Positions 31,909 through 42,021 of a stretch of DNA of 64,000 bases are shown here, piece after piece (position 1 is the first letter of the stretch; the number at the start of each line of letters is the position of its first letter). Source of the DNA: Sulfuricurvum sp. IAE1 (GTDB lineage Bacteria; Campylobacterota; Campylobacteria; Campylobacterales; Sulfurimonadaceae); the NCBI RefSeq assembly GCF_004347735.1, contig NZ_SLTI01000042.1, forward strand, positions 62,001 to 126,000, in the 5' to 3' direction. The notes under the pieces are model-generated. The model did no database searches. It saw nothing but the letters and a program-made list of their open reading frames with translations, and was not told where the DNA came from. The translations under genes were made by a program, and so were the position numbers.

Positions 31909-34635
31909 TTATTTCAGTTCGCCCCAGTGTCTACCTATGTGCATCGAGGTTTTAAGGGGGACCCTCAGGTGCGCAACCGTCTCCATCGCCTCGACGAAAC
32001 GGCGCGCATACCCTTCGGCCTCCTCTTCATCCGCTTCGAAAATCAGTTCGTCGTGGATCTGAAGGAGCATGTCGGCTTTCATCCCCTCCTCGCGGATCAT
32101 CGCGTCGATCTTGTTCATCGAGAGTTTGATCAGGTCGGCCGCCGATCCCTGAAATACCGTATTGACCGACTCGCGCTCGTACGCGGCTTTGAGCATCGGC
32201 GTGGCGGCGGCAAAATCGAAATAGCGCCGACGGCCCAGCAGGGTCTCGACGTAACCCGCCGCTTTGGCCTGTTCGACGACCCCGGCAAAATACCCCTTGA
32301 CGCTCGGGAACGTCTCGAAGTAGCGTTCGATGATCGTTTTGGCCTCTTTGGTGCTGATCCCCAGCGTGTCGGAGAGTTTCTTTTGCCCCATGCCGTAGAG
32401 AAGGCCGAAATTGACCGTCTTGGCAATATGGCGTTTGGAGGGGGCTTCCGCTTCCCCGAAAAGTGCGATGGCCGTTTGCATGTGAATGTCGCGGCCGTGG
32501 TTGAATGCGTCTACCAAAACGGCGTCTTCGCTGAAATGGGCCAGCAGGCGCAATTCGATCTGTGAATAGTCGATACCGATCAGCACTTTCCCTTTCTCTG
32601 CGACGAACGCTTCGCGTATGCGCAGCCCCAGAGCCGTTTTGGCGGGAATATTCTGAAGGTTCGGGTTTTTCGAGCTCAGCCGCCCCGTCGCCGTCCCCGT
32701 CTGGATGAACGAGGTGTAGATACGTGAATCGGCGTCGCTTTGCGCCAGCGCGATCAGCGGCTCGATGTAGGTGGAATAGAGTTTATGGTATTCGCGGTAC
32801 TGCAACAGCAACGGAATGACGGGATGTTCGTGGCGAAGCCCCTCGAGCACCTGTTCGTCGGTACTGTATCCCGTTTTCGTCTTTTTCCCCGACGGCAATC
32901 CCAGCGTTTCGAACAGTACCGCCCCGAGCTGCTTGGTCGAATTGAGGTTGAATACACTCCCCGCTTCGGCGTGTATCCGTTCGGTCAGGGTCGCGATCTC
33001 GGCGGCGACCTCTTTTTTAAACGCCTCCAGTACCGCCGAATCGACCGCAATCCCCTCTTTCTCCATCGACAGCAACGTCAAGGTGAAAGGGAATTCCACA
33101 TCATAGGCTTCATCCAGTGCTTTTTCCCCGCCGCGCTGAAAGAGCTGGTCGCGCAGTACATCGTAAAGCCGGTAGGTAATGTAGGCATCTTCCGCCGCGT
33201 AGCGGCACGCCGATTCGATTTCGACCGATGCGAAGTTCTCCCCTTTTTTGACGGTATCCTTGAAATGGATCATTTCGTGGCCGAGGAGCGATGCGGAGAG
33301 GTTGTCCATGGAAAGCGAACGCGAAGGGTCGCACAGCCATGCCATCACCATGGTATCGGCAAGAATCGGAAGGCGTTCGCATTCCAGGAAACGGGTGACG
33401 AAATGGAGATCGAACTTGATGTTGTGACCGATGATTTTGTGAGAAAACAATGTCCGGATCGCTTTTTTGGCGGCTTCGTGGCTCACCTGAGCTCCGACGC
33501 CGAGGTAACTGTGAGCCATCGGGACGTAATAGCCGTTTTTCCCGTCCCAGCTGAAACTGAATCCCACCAGCCGATCGCTCCGCGGATCGAGCCCGGTGGT
33601 CTCGGTGTCGAATGCCACCACCGCGTCGTTCGGGATCAAAGCGATCAGCCGCTGTAGCGCTTCATCGGTATCGATGAGTACGGCGCACCCTTCGGGGCTA
33701 TCGCATTTGGGCGGCATCGGAGCGCTCGGGGGAACTTCGGCCACAGAGCCGTTTTGGGACTCTTCGAAAAGCGCCTTGGCTTTGAGGCTGCGCAAAACGG
33801 CATTCATTTCGTAATGGACGAGATCATCGTAAATCGGAAGAAACGGATTCTCGAAGTGCATCGTAAACTGATCGAAATCGAGCGGTTCGAGGGCATCGGC
33901 GCTCAAACGGACCAGTTCGCGGGAACGAAACGCATCTTCGCGGTAGGTCTCAAGCAAGCCCCGGATCCGGGGCGGCGTCACCTCATCCAGACGCGCGTAA
34001 ATTCCTTCAAGCGTACCGAACTGGGAGAGGAGTTTCTGGGCGGTTACTTTGCCGATCCCCTTTACCCCCGGCACGTTGTCCGCACTGTCTCCGATCAACG
34101 ACTGATAATCGATAAACTGGGTCGGGTGAACCCCGTATTTTTCGTCGCAATGGCGCTCGTTGAGTACTTTTTTGCTGATCGCGTCGACGAGGACGACGAC
34201 GTCGTCCTCGATCAGCTGGTAGAGGTCCTTGTCGTGCGAAACGATCCGTACCAGATACCCTTTCGCGCGCGCCTGGGCAACGACGGAGGCAATCATGTCG
34301 TCGGCTTCGAACCCGCTGCGCGAAAGGGACTTGTATCCCATTTTCTCGATCCACTCGATCGCGACGGGCAGTTGTTTTTTGAGTTCTTCGGGAGCGGGGG
34401 AACGGTTGGCTTTGTACTGCGGGTCTATCTCGGCACGGAAACTTGGGCCCGGAGCGTCAAGGGCGAAAATCAGGTAATCGCAGCTATGGTCTTTGTGCAG
34501 CGAGGCGATGAAATTAACGAATCCGGTCAAGAGCCCGGTGGGGAAACCGTGCTTGTTGGAGAGGGGCGGAAGTGCGTAGAAACTGCGGAAAAAAAATCCG
34601 AAAGTATCGATGATCGTAACGGTCGGCTGTCCCAT
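31909..34635 (-). CDS. polA: DNA polymerase I
   Basis: Encodes 908 residues with three domains. The 5'-3' exonuclease comes first (PTVTIIDTFGFFFRSFYALP; YQSLIGDSADNVPGVKGIGK as helix-hairpin-helix). The proofreading domain is intact: VVAFDTETTGLDPRSDRLV (Exo I), GHNIKFDLHFV (Exo II) and RYAAEDAYITYRLYD (Exo III) keep the acidic residues. The polymerase domain has IGIDYSQIELRLLAHFSEDA (motif A) and LLQIHDELIFEADEEEAEGY (motif C). It fills gaps and removes primers. The HDOD gene lies 12 bases upstream, so polA may be transcribed with it. Confidence 0.96.
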   Translation of the reverse strand: MGQPTVTIIDTFGFFFRSFYALPPLSNKHGFPTGLLTGFVNFIASLHKDHSCDYLIFALDAPGPSFRAEIDPQYKANRSPAPEELKKQLPVAIEWIEKMGYKSLSRSGFEADDMIASVVAQARAKGYLVRIVSHDKDLYQLIEDDVVVLVDAISKKVLNERHCDEKYGVHPTQFIDYQSLIGDSADNVPGVKGIGKVTAQKLLSQFGTLEGIYARLDEVTPPRIRGLLETYREDAFRSRELVRLSADALEPLDFDQFTMHFENPFLPIYDDLVHYEMNAVLRSLKAKALFEESQNGSVAEVPPSAPMPPKCDSPEGCAVLIDTDEALQRLIALIPNDAVVAFDTETTGLDPRSDRLVGFSFSWDGKNGYYVPMAHSYLGVGAQVSHEAAKKAIRTLFSHKIIGHNIKFDLHFVTRFLECERLPILADTMVMAWLCDPSRSLSMDNLSASLLGHEMIHFKDTVKKGENFASVEIESACRYAAEDAYITYRLYDVLRDQLFQRGGEKALDEAYDVEFPFTLTLLSMEKEGIAVDSAVLEAFKKEVAAEIATLTERIHAEAGSVFNLNSTKQLGAVLFETLGLPSGKKTKTGYSTDEQVLEGLRHEHPVIPLLLQYREYHKLYSTYIEPLIALAQSDADSRIYTSFIQTGTATGRLSSKNPNLQNIPAKTALGLRIREAFVAEKGKVLIGIDYSQIELRLLAHFSEDAVLVDAFNHGRDIHMQTAIALFGEAEAPSKRHIAKTVNFGLLYGMGQKKLSDTLGISTKEAKTIIERYFETFPSVKGYFAGVVEQAKAAGYVETLLGRRRYFDFAAATPMLKAAYERESVNTVFQGSAADLIKLSMNKIDAMIREEGMKADMLLQIHDELIFEADEEEAEGYARRFVEAMETVAHLRVPLKTSMHIGRHWGELK

Positions 34636-34647
34636 CGGTCGGCTTCG

Positions 34648-35463
34648 TTATACCGATTCGATTTCACGGATCGCGTCGACGGCTTCTTGGAGTTTTGAGA
34701 CGTCATACCCCGCCGCTTCGGCTTTTTTAAGCCCCTGTGTGAGCGGATGGTCTCCGAAGGGGTTGTTGACCGGAACGATCGTTTTGACGATGTTAAGCGC
34801 CGTGGCGAATTCGGCCACCGCTTCGGGAGCTTCCTCGGGGGCATCGGAGAAACGGATCATGTCGACAAACTCTTCGTCAAAATTCCAGTGGGTGAAAATC
34901 GCCGCGGTCACCGTCGCGGTCGTCTCCTCGACGTAGTTGCGTTCTACCTGCGCGATATCGATCGCCATATCGATGTCGGAGCGAAAACTCGTTTCCATGT
35001 GTTCTTGGATCACGTCGCTGGCGATCAGGATTTTTCCCGTCTCCTGCAAAAATGACGCGAGAAAAAGTTTATCAGCCTTGGTGCGGTCGATCTGACCGTA
35101 CCATTTGTGCATCAATGCCGCCTGGATCGAAGAGATCTCGGCAAAACGCTCCGAACTGATGCCGTAGGGTTCCATGTCGACGTTGAGCAGTTTGCGGACC
35201 GAATTCCCCAGACCGATCGAGCGGGTCATACTCATCCCGAAAAGTGAAACCGCCTGCGCGACGTTCGTAATCTCGTGACGAAAACTGTAAAGGGGAGAAT
35301 TGGCCGCTTTGAGCAGGTTGGCGACGATCATGGGATCTTGTTCGACGACTTTTACCATCTCGTGTATCGAGCCGTCGGGATCGTTGCAGACCCGCTGCAT
35401 ATCGATTACCGTCTTGGGGAGCGGCGGCAGAGATTTAATACTGTTGACAATCGAACTTTTCAT
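34648..35463 (-). CDS. HDOD domain signalling protein
   Basis: Encodes 271 residues. SIKSLPPLPKTVIDMQRVCN and VEQDPMIVANLLKAANSPLY are the classic HDOD start, and EITNVAQAVSLFGMSMTRSI follows. The HDOD domain is an HD-fold without catalytic residues, usually found in signalling and motility regulation. There is no separate input or output domain. GAGGG precedes the ATG. It sits between uvrA and polA on the same strand; a -10 element at 35503-35508 gives it its own promoter. Its partner is unknown. Confidence 0.88.
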   Translation of the reverse strand: MKSSIVNSIKSLPPLPKTVIDMQRVCNDPDGSIHEMVKVVEQDPMIVANLLKAANSPLYSFRHEITNVAQAVSLFGMSMTRSIGLGNSVRKLLNVDMEPYGISSERFAEISSIQAALMHKWYGQIDRTKADKLFLASFLQETGKILIASDVIQEHMETSFRSDIDMAIDIAQVERNYVEETTATVTAAIFTHWNFDEEFVDMIRFSDAPEEAPEAVAEFATALNIVKTIVPVNNPFGDHPLTQGLKKAEAAGYDVSKLQEAVDAIREIESV

Positions 35464-35502
35464 TATTTACCCTCGTATACACTTGTAAAACGCTTTTGGA
35501 CT

Positions 35503-35508
35503 ATTATA
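35503..35508 (-). promoter_or_regulatory. -10 element of the HDOD gene, within the uvrA stop
   Basis: On the minus strand a perfect TATAAT includes the TAA stop codon of uvrA. Start of transcription would be near 35497, about 35 bases before the HDOD ATG. Confidence 0.5.
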
Positions 35509-38320
35509 CCCTATCAAGCTCAAGAGCGAGATATTTTCCGGTGAAACTCCCCGTTTTTTCCCAATCCGCAGCCACCGTTTCAGGCGATCCTTCGGCGACA
35601 AGCAACCCGCCGCCGCTACCCCCTTCGGGCCCCATGTCGATGATCCAGTCGGCATTTTTGATCATGTCGAGGTTGTGTTCGATGACGAGGACGGAATTGC
35701 CAAGTTCGACGAAGTTATGCAGCACTTTGGTGAGGCGGTTGACGTCGTCGAAATGCAGACCCGTCGTCGGTTCGTCGAGGATATAGAGGGTCGATCCCGT
35801 GTCCTTGCGGCTGAGTTCCTTGGCCAGCTTGATCCGCTGCGCCTCCCCTCCTGAGAGGGTCACGGCGTTCTGTCCCAGCGTGATGTAATCGAGCCCCACG
35901 TCGCTGAGCGTCTGCAAAATCGCTTTGATCTTGGGGATCGGGGCAAAAAATTCCAGCGCTTCGCCCACACTCATGTTCAGCACATCGGAGATCGTTTTGC
36001 CTTTGTATTCCACCTGCAATGTCTGAAGGTTGTAGCGGCTGCCGTGGCACGCGTCGCATTTGACCATGATGTCGGGGAGGAAATGCATCTCGATCTTGAT
36101 TTCCCCTTCCCCCTGGCATTTTTCGCATCGTCCCCCTTTGACGTTGAACGAAAAGCGCGACGCGGTATAGCCGCGGATCTGTGCTTCCTTCGTTTTGGCA
36201 AAAAGGTTGCGGATCTCGTCCATCACCCCCGTATAGGTTGCCGGATTCGATCGCGGCGTCCGCCCGATGGGGCTCTGGTCGAGATAGATCACCTTGTCGA
36301 GCTTCTCCAGCCCCTCGACTTCGACGCCGGCGATGCGGTTTACTTTGCGCGCATGGTTGAGGATCTCGCGCGTCACGGGAAGCAACGTCTGGAGGATCAG
36401 CGAGCTTTTCCCGCTTCCGCTCACCCCCGTGACGCAGACGAAGTTTTGCAGCGGGATCCGGACATCGAGGTTTTTGATATTATTCAATGAAACATTTTTA
36501 ATCCCCATCCACGCCTCCTGGGGACGGCGGTAGAAGTACTTGATCTGTTTGCGTCCCGAGAGGTAGTCGGCGGTAAGAGTAGCGGATTTTTTTAGTTCCT
36601 CAAGGGTTCCGGCAAACACGACGTTTCCTCCGAATTTCCCCGCACCCGGGCCGATATCGACGATGAAATCGGCATGCTCGATCGTCTCTTTGTCGTGTTC
36701 GACGACGATGACCGTATTCCCTTTTTCCTGCAGGGAACGCAGGGTACGGATCAATTTGAGGGTATCACGCTCGTGCAGCCCGATGCTGGGTTCGTCCAGA
36801 ACGTACATGACCCCCGTCAACCCGCTGCCGATCTGGCTGGCGATACGGATCCGCTGGGCTTCACCGCCGCTGATGGTACGGGCGTCGCGGCTGAGGGAAA
36901 GGTATCCCAATCCCACGTCATAAAGGAAAAAGAGGCGTTCGCGGATTTCGTTCAGGATCGGGGCGGCGATCATCGCGTTCTGGTCGCTGAGATATTCGAA
37001 CGTCTTAGGCTCGGCGAACCATTCGTAGGTCTCTTTGAGGGGCATCGAGATCACTTCCCCGATCCCTTTTTCGGCGACGCGTACGGCCAGCGACTCGCGT
37101 TTGAGGCGGTTGGAACCACACACATTACAGGGCTTTTCGCTCATGTAGTCGGCGAGGTCTTTTTCATCCTTGAAAATATCGTAGGCGATCCGGACGATTC
37201 CCGGCCACGTCCGTTTGATCGGGTGATCCTGCCATTTGAATTCCACCTCTTCGACGCTGCCGTGAAGGATCGCTTTTTTCTCATGTTCTTCAAGGGTATA
37301 AAACGGCACCGTTATGTCGATTTTTGACGCCGCGCAAAATGCTTTGAGGAACGTGAAGTAATACCCTTTGTTAAAGCCGTAGACGATCTTCACCGCCCCT
37401 TTTTCGATGGGAAGCTCCGAATCGATGATCTTGTCGTAATCAAGCGCGTAGCGGATCCCAAGCCCGTCGCATTCCGGACATGCCCCCTTGGGGGAGTTGA
37501 ACGAAAACGACAGCGGCTCTAGGGGGTCGAAACTTACCTTACAGTCGAAACAGGCGCTGTGTTCGCTGTAGTGGATCAGCGCTTCGCGCAGCCCCATCTC
37601 TTCGTGATTTTGTACCTCGATCTCCACTTCGCCGTAGCTCTCTTTGAGCGCTTTTTCGACGTCCTGCGCGATCCGGTCGTGGTTATCGGCACGGACGACG
37701 AGGCGGTCGATGACGACTTTGAGGGTATGCTTTTTCGTTTTTGCCAGGTCGATCTCCTCATCCAGGCGGACCATAACCCCGTCGATCATCGCCCGTACGT
37801 ACCCTTTGTGGCGAAGCGATTCGAGGATGTCGGCGAACGTCCCTTTCTTTTCACGCACCAGCGGTGCGAGGATCACGATCTTGGCGTTTTCGGGAAGTTT
37901 CAAAACCTGGTCAATGATGTCCTGCGCCGACATTTTCGAGATTTTCTTGCCGCACAGATGGCAGTGCTGCACTCCCACGCGGGCGTACAGAAGGCGCAGA
38001 TAGTCGTAAATTTCGGTGATCGTCCCGACCGTCGAGCGGGGATTTTTTGAGGTCGTTTTCTGATCGATCGCGATGGCGGGAGTCAGCCCTTCGATCTTGT
38101 CGACGTCGGGTTTCCCGACACGGTCTAGAAACTGGCGGGCATAGGAAGAAAGCGATTCGATGTAGCGGCGCTGACCTTCGGCATAGAGGGTATCGAACGC
38201 AAGCGTCGATTTCCCGCTGCCGCTGATCCCGGTACAGACCACCAGGGCGTTTTTGGGGATTTCCAACGAAATGTTTTTAAGATTGTGCTCTTTGGCACCG
38301 ATAATTTTGATCGTATCCAT
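35504..38320 (-). CDS. uvrA: Excinuclease ABC subunit A
   Basis: Encodes 938 residues, full length. Two ABC modules are present: Walker [20 protein letters not shown] and [17 protein letters not shown], with signatures [20 protein letters not shown] and [19 protein letters not shown]. Zinc modules include [29 protein letters not shown], and [19 protein letters not shown] with [11 protein letters not shown]. UvrA finds DNA lesions and loads UvrB. The ATG lies five bases after the stop of the TauE/SafE gene, so both may share a promoter at 39097. Confidence 0.97.
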   Translation of the reverse strand: MDTIKIIGAKEHNLKNISLEIPKNALVVCTGISGSGKSTLAFDTLYAEGQRRYIESLSSYARQFLDRVGKPDVDKIEGLTPAIAIDQKTTSKNPRSTVGTITEIYDYLRLLYARVGVQHCHLCGKKISKMSAQDIIDQVLKLPENAKIVILAPLVREKKGTFADILESLRHKGYVRAMIDGVMVRLDEEIDLAKTKKHTLKVVIDRLVVRADNHDRIAQDVEKALKESYGEVEIEVQNHEEMGLREALIHYSEHSACFDCKVSFDPLEPLSFSFNSPKGACPECDGLGIRYALDYDKIIDSELPIEKGAVKIVYGFNKGYYFTFLKAFCAASKIDITVPFYTLEEHEKKAILHGSVEEVEFKWQDHPIKRTWPGIVRIAYDIFKDEKDLADYMSEKPCNVCGSNRLKRESLAVRVAEKGIGEVISMPLKETYEWFAEPKTFEYLSDQNAMIAAPILNEIRERLFFLYDVGLGYLSLSRDARTISGGEAQRIRIASQIGSGLTGVMYVLDEPSIGLHERDTLKLIRTLRSLQEKGNTVIVVEHDKETIEHADFIVDIGPGAGKFGGNVVFAGTLEELKKSATLTADYLSGRKQIKYFYRRPQEAWMGIKNVSLNNIKNLDVRIPLQNFVCVTGVSGSGKSSLILQTLLPVTREILNHARKVNRIAGVEVEGLEKLDKVIYLDQSPIGRTPRSNPATYTGVMDEIRNLFAKTKEAQIRGYTASRFSFNVKGGRCEKCQGEGEIKIEMHFLPDIMVKCDACHGSRYNLQTLQVEYKGKTISDVLNMSVGEALEFFAPIPKIKAILQTLSDVGLDYITLGQNAVTLSGGEAQRIKLAKELSRKDTGSTLYILDEPTTGLHFDDVNRLTKVLHNFVELGNSVLVIEHNLDMIKNADWIIDMGPEGGSGGGLLVAEGSPETVAADWEKTGSFTGKYLALELDRV

Positions 38321-38325
38321 AGACG

Positions 38326-39063
38326 TTACCCCGCAATAAGTTTGTTTGCCGTCACGGCAAAAATAATAATGTAAAAAATCACCAGAATCCGTTTATACTG
38401 AGCGACCTTGATCTTGTTGAGCAAGGCAATTCCCAGCATAATCCCCACCAGCGACGAAAGAGCCATGACAAGCCCTTCGTAAAAATGGATCAGCCCAAGC
38501 CACGCGAGGGTCCCGAATGCCGATATCGACGTGAACATGACAAAAAACAGTCCGACGGCCGAAGCTTTTTTAAGCGGAAACCCCATAAAACTCACCAGAA
38601 TCGGAGTCATCAGGATCGATCCCCCCACACCCAAAAGGCCGGAGAAAACTCCCACACCGCCCCCTACCAGTGAATAGAGGGGACGGTTGACGATCTCGGG
38701 ACGCGTTGGAACGGGAGCCGAAAACGCCAGCCGGGCGAGGGTGAACGCGACGATCGAGAGGAACATCCATTCGAGCACCGCCGATTCCAACACCTTCACG
38801 AGATAGCCTCCCGCAGCAGCCCCCACAATCCCGCCGTAGCCGAAATATTTCACGTCCCCGGCCGAGTAGGTCTGCCGGCGCCGATGGATCAGCGCGGCCA
38901 TCAGCGAACCCGCCACCATCTGGGTCACCGAGATTCCGATAGCCTCTTTGATCCCGAATCCGAGATAGAGAAGGATCGGAACGCTCACCGTCCCTCCCCC
39001 GATCCCGAAGAAACCCGACAGGGTCCCTACCCCGATTCCCAGTAGTGCCAGTTCCAGCGTCAT
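38326..39063 (-). CDS. TauE/SafE (TSUP) family membrane exporter
   Basis: Encodes 245 residues with about seven membrane helices. The two repeats characteristic of the family are visible: [20 protein letters not shown] near the start and [20 protein letters not shown] in the second half, with matching FGIKEAIG and [14 protein letters not shown] proteins transport small sulfur or organosulfur anions such as sulfite or sulfoacetate, which fits a sulfur-oxidising organism, but the substrate is unassigned. A -10 at 39097-39102 on the same strand lies about 35 bases upstream. Confidence 0.9.
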   Translation of the reverse strand: MTLELALLGIGVGTLSGFFGIGGGTVSVPILLYLGFGIKEAIGISVTQMVAGSLMAALIHRRRQTYSAGDVKYFGYGGIVGAAAGGYLVKVLESAVLEWMFLSIVAFTLARLAFSAPVPTRPEIVNRPLYSLVGGGVGVFSGLLGVGGSILMTPILVSFMGFPLKKASAVGLFFVMFTSISAFGTLAWLGLIHFYEGLVMALSSLVGIMLGIALLNKIKVAQYKRILVIFYIIIFAVTANKLIAG

Positions 39064-39096
39064 GTCATTGCTTTATGTTGATTTTCCGGTCGCGCG

Positions 39097-39102
39097 ATTA
39101 TA
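39097..39102 (-). promoter_or_regulatory. -10 element for the TauE/SafE gene
   Basis: Minus-strand TATAAT, 33 bases before the start at 39063. It would also serve uvrA if the pair is co-transcribed. Confidence 0.5.
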
Positions 39103-39150
39103 CCCCTTTGTCGCTTCAGGGAACCCTTTTCGAATCGGTTTGTTTTACGC

Positions 39151-39156
39151 TATAAT
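39151..39156 (+). promoter_or_regulatory. -10 element for the CheX-like/fliN/fliO genes
   Basis: Plus-strand TATAAT 36 bases upstream of the start at 39192, in a short divergent promoter region. It looks like a sigma-70 element; no sigma-54 GG-N10-GC site was noticed. Confidence 0.5.
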
Positions 39157-39191
39157 GATTTTTGATACTTTAAAATAAGAAACGAGGGATT

Positions 39192-39611
39192 ATGTTACCG
39201 ATCATCGTCGAAGCCGCAGCCAACTTTTGCCTTCACCAGATACGCCTTCCCTACGAAATAACCGAGCTTCCCCCCAAAAAGAGAACACTTTTTGCTTTTA
39301 TCGATATCGAATCAAACGGCAGTACGCACAGAGCCTATATCGGTTGCGATCCGACCCTGATCCAGGCCATTGCGGAGATCTTTCTCGGAGAAGACGAAAG
39401 CGACGAGCAGACCCTCACCGATATGCTCTTGGAGACGGCGAACATGATCGTCGGCAGTGCGAAAGTGCTCGCCGCCGAAGCATACGATACGTCAATGATG
39501 ATCGCGACACCGTTTTTCGTTTCCGAGGAACTCTCGCAGATCCGGCCCGATGAGCTTCAATGCATCGGGATTAACGACGGCGAACTGACCATAGCATTGA
39601 AAAGGCTTTAA
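39192..39611 (+). CDS. CheX-like chemotaxis phosphatase-type protein
   Basis: Encodes 139 residues. The segment TLTDMLLETANMIVGSAKVL has the E-x2-N spacing used by CheC/CheX/FliY phosphatases to dephosphorylate CheY, and AEIFLGEDESD precedes it as in CheX. One copy of the motif is visible. Placed three bases before fliN, it may form part of the switch complex or act as a CheY-phosphate phosphatase, similar to FliY in this phylum. Precise subfamily is not settled. The ATG is preceded by AACGAGGG. Confidence 0.78.
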   Translation: MLPIIVEAAANFCLHQIRLPYEITELPPKKRTLFAFIDIESNGSTHRAYIGCDPTLIQAIAEIFLGEDESDEQTLTDMLLETANMIVGSAKVLAAEAYDTSMMIATPFFVSEELSQIRPDELQCIGINDGELTIALKRL

Positions 39612-39614
39612 AAG

Positions 39615-39968
39615 ATGGACGAAACACAACCACCCGAAACCGAAATTCCTCTCCACCACGAAGCCGAGCATGTCGACCTCGAAAAAGAGCTCGAATGGAT
39701 GGATTACGAAGGGCTGCTGGATATGGAAGTCGAGTTTGTCGCCGACCTGGGACAGACTACCCTGACGCTGGGAGAAATTCTCAGACTCAAAAAAGGGGAC
39801 CCCATCGATCTTGGCAAACCCGCGGGGGAAAGCGTCGAAGCGTACGTCAACCGCCGCATCATCGGCAAAGGGGAAGTCATGGTTTATGAAAAAAACCTTG
39901 CCATCCGTATCAACGAGGTACTCGACTCGAGCGCCGTACTCTATTATCTTTCAAAAGAGAGACTATGA
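39615..39968 (+). CDS. fliN: Flagellar motor switch protein FliN
   Basis: Encodes 117 residues. After a charged N-terminal segment, the SpoA (surface presentation of antigens) domain is clear: MEVEFVADLGQTTLTLGEIL, RLKKGDPIDLGKPAGESVEA and VNRRIIGKGEVMVYEKNLAI. FliN forms the base of the C-ring and binds CheY-phosphate and export components. The end overlaps the next gene by four bases (ATGA). Confidence 0.93.
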   Translation: MDETQPPETEIPLHHEAEHVDLEKELEWMDYEGLLDMEVEFVADLGQTTLTLGEILRLKKGDPIDLGKPAGESVEAYVNRRIIGKGEVMVYEKNLAIRINEVLDSSAVLYYLSKERL

Positions 39969-40873
39969 AATATCTGATCGCCCTGTTTATCCTCACCCCC
40001 ATGCTCTGGGGAGCCAAAGTCCTCAGCTACAACGTCTACGACCGCAACGACCGGGTCGACGTCATGCTCACTTTCGACACCCCTTACGAAGGGGTCCTGC
40101 GCCAAAACCGTCAGGGGGACACCATCGTCGTCAAACTCGAAGAAGCGTTTATTGAAGCTTCCAAAACCAAAGACGTCAATTCTGCCTATCTGAACAAACT
40201 CACCATCGCACCGCAGGGCGAGCACCTCGAGATCATCGCCAAAGTCTCGCCGGACGTGACGATGCAGGCTTCGAAAACGTCCGATTCCTACGGCTTGCGC
40301 CTACGCTTCATGAGCGCCGCGGGTATCGCGAGTTCCACTGCCCCCTCTCCGGTCGACGAAACTGCCCTTACCGGCCTTCCGACGAAAAAAAGCAACGAGT
40401 TCGAACAAAGCTACTACGTCGTCATCGCCATCCTCGTCATCGGAATCGGAATTTTGCTGTGGCTCAAACAAAGCATCGCCAAGCGCAGCGGGGTGATCCA
40501 GCCGCAGCAGCCCAAAACGCCGTGGCTCTTCAATAAACCCGCCGCCGAAGTACAGGCCGTATCGACGCCTTCCATGCCGATCGCCCCGATCAAAGCGGGA
40601 GAGAGCGGAGGGGTTCACATCCGTTTCCAGAAAAGCCTCGATGCAATCAACAGTGTCGCAATGCTTGATTACGGGACGCAAAGCTACCTGGTACTGATCG
40701 GAACGAATACCGTGCTTCTGGACAAATTCCAAGACAACATCCCCGTCACCCAGAACGAATTCGAATCGCTGCTGCAGTCCAAACACCGCGAACTCGACGG
40801 TTTCTTCCAGCTCGGTTCGGCGGCCGACGAACCGTTCGATTCCTACAAGGAAAAAGCGTCAGGGGTCTATTGA
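39965..40873 (+). CDS. fliO: FliO-like flagellar protein with periplasmic domain
   Basis: Encodes 302 residues. An N-terminal signal (KYLIALFILTPMLWGAKVLS) leads into a periplasmic beta domain of about 90 residues that resembles AMIN (VDVMLTFDTPYEGVLRQNRQ). A single membrane helix follows (YYVVIAILVIGIGILLWLKQ), then a cytoplasmic domain with VHIRFQKSLDAINSVAMLDY and YLVLIGTNTVLLDKFQDNI, the FliO pattern. FliO helps assemble the FliP pore of the flagellar export apparatus. The long periplasmic extension is typical of epsilonproteobacterial forms. It overlaps fliN, supporting the assignment. Confidence 0.8.
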   Translation: MKYLIALFILTPMLWGAKVLSYNVYDRNDRVDVMLTFDTPYEGVLRQNRQGDTIVVKLEEAFIEASKTKDVNSAYLNKLTIAPQGEHLEIIAKVSPDVTMQASKTSDSYGLRLRFMSAAGIASSTAPSPVDETALTGLPTKKSNEFEQSYYVVIAILVIGIGILLWLKQSIAKRSGVIQPQQPKTPWLFNKPAAEVQAVSTPSMPIAPIKAGESGGVHIRFQKSLDAINSVAMLDYGTQSYLVLIGTNTVLLDKFQDNIPVTQNEFESLLQSKHRELDGFFQLGSAADEPFDSYKEKASGVY

Positions 40874-40958
40874 TCCCCTTCTTCTCCCGCCCTTCGCGGC
40901 ATTCTAATCCGTTTTAACGTAACAACAAAACTATCGTATATTTTCTAAAACGTGCGTC

Positions 40959-41948
40959 TCAGCACTCGCACGCAAGGTCCGAAGCGCTGAACCCTTCGCT
41001 GATCTGGCGGTGGGTGAGGAAGAACTCGTCGACGACGGCGCGGAAGTGGACGGGGTCGTCGATCCGGTTGACGAGGTCACGCATCGCGGATGCCCCCTCG
41101 TAGCCTTTGGAATAAGTGTGGACATGCTTGCGGAACGTCACGACGCCGCGCGGACCGTAGAAACGGACCATCCCGTCCAGGTGTTCCATAATGATCGCGT
41201 GTTTGATGAGCGGATCGACGGAGGCCGAACCTGTCTTGAGCTGGTGGAAAATCCACGGGGCCCCTACCGCACCGCGCCCGATCATGACACCGTCGGCCCC
41301 GGTATGTTCGAGCACCCATTGCGCTTTCTCAAACGAATCGATGTCCCCGTTGGCGATGACGGGGATATTCACCGCCTCTTTGATCTCGGCGATCGCGTCA
41401 TAGTCGACGGGGGCTTTGAATTTGCCCGCACGGGTGCGTCCGTGGACGGCGAGGAAATCGGCGCCGCACTCTTCGACGAGCCGGGCGATCTCGATGTGGT
41501 TTTTTGACTCGAATCCCAGACGTATTTTGACGCTCAGGGTCGATTTGTTCGAGGTCTCCTTGATCGTACGGATAATACGGGCCATTTTGGGGAGGTCTTT
41601 TAGCAGCGAACTCCCCGACCCATGGCTGACGATTTTGGGGACGGGGCACCCGCAGTTAAGATCGATGATGTCGATCTCATCCTGGGCATTGAGCACCTCT
41701 ACCGCGCGGCGCACCACCTCTTCGTCCGCGCCGGCGATCTGAACCGAATAGGGATCCTCGTTCGGGCTGCGTTCGAGCATTTTTATCGTCTTTTGCGAAC
41801 CGTACGCGAGAGCGTTGGAACTGATCATTTCGCTGACGGTGAGGTCGGCGCCGAATTTTTTGACGACGTTACGAAACGGAAGGTCGGTATATCCCGCGAG
41901 CGGGGCAAGAGCGTATACGGGTCTGGAAAAATCGAGTTTGGGGGTCAT
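40959..41948 (-). CDS. dus: tRNA-dihydrouridine synthase
   Basis: Encodes 329 residues of the FMN-dependent Dus family. The start has LAPLAGYTDLPFRNVVKKFG, the catalytic segment is IDLNCGCPVPKIVSHGSGSS with the active cysteine, and VHGRTRAGKFKAPVDYDAIA, VIANGDIDSFEKAQWV and VMIGRGAVGAPWIFHQL complete the barrel. Dus reduces specific uridines in the tRNA D-loop. The DusB-like type is probable. It ends a long minus-strand gene string and its position beside the membrane protein below matches my memory of Campylobacter jejuni. Confidence 0.93.
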   Translation of the reverse strand: MTPKLDFSRPVYALAPLAGYTDLPFRNVVKKFGADLTVSEMISSNALAYGSQKTIKMLERSPNEDPYSVQIAGADEEVVRRAVEVLNAQDEIDIIDLNCGCPVPKIVSHGSGSSLLKDLPKMARIIRTIKETSNKSTLSVKIRLGFESKNHIEIARLVEECGADFLAVHGRTRAGKFKAPVDYDAIAEIKEAVNIPVIANGDIDSFEKAQWVLEHTGADGVMIGRGAVGAPWIFHQLKTGSASVDPLIKHAIIMEHLDGMVRFYGPRGVVTFRKHVHTYSKGYEGASAMRDLVNRIDDPVHFRAVVDEFFLTHRQISEGFSASDLACEC

Positions 41949-42021
41949 GATGTTTTACCTGTAGAACGATGATTTCACCCGGACGGGCGAAGTTTCAGAG
42001 CCCGCGAGGGCTGAACCGCGC

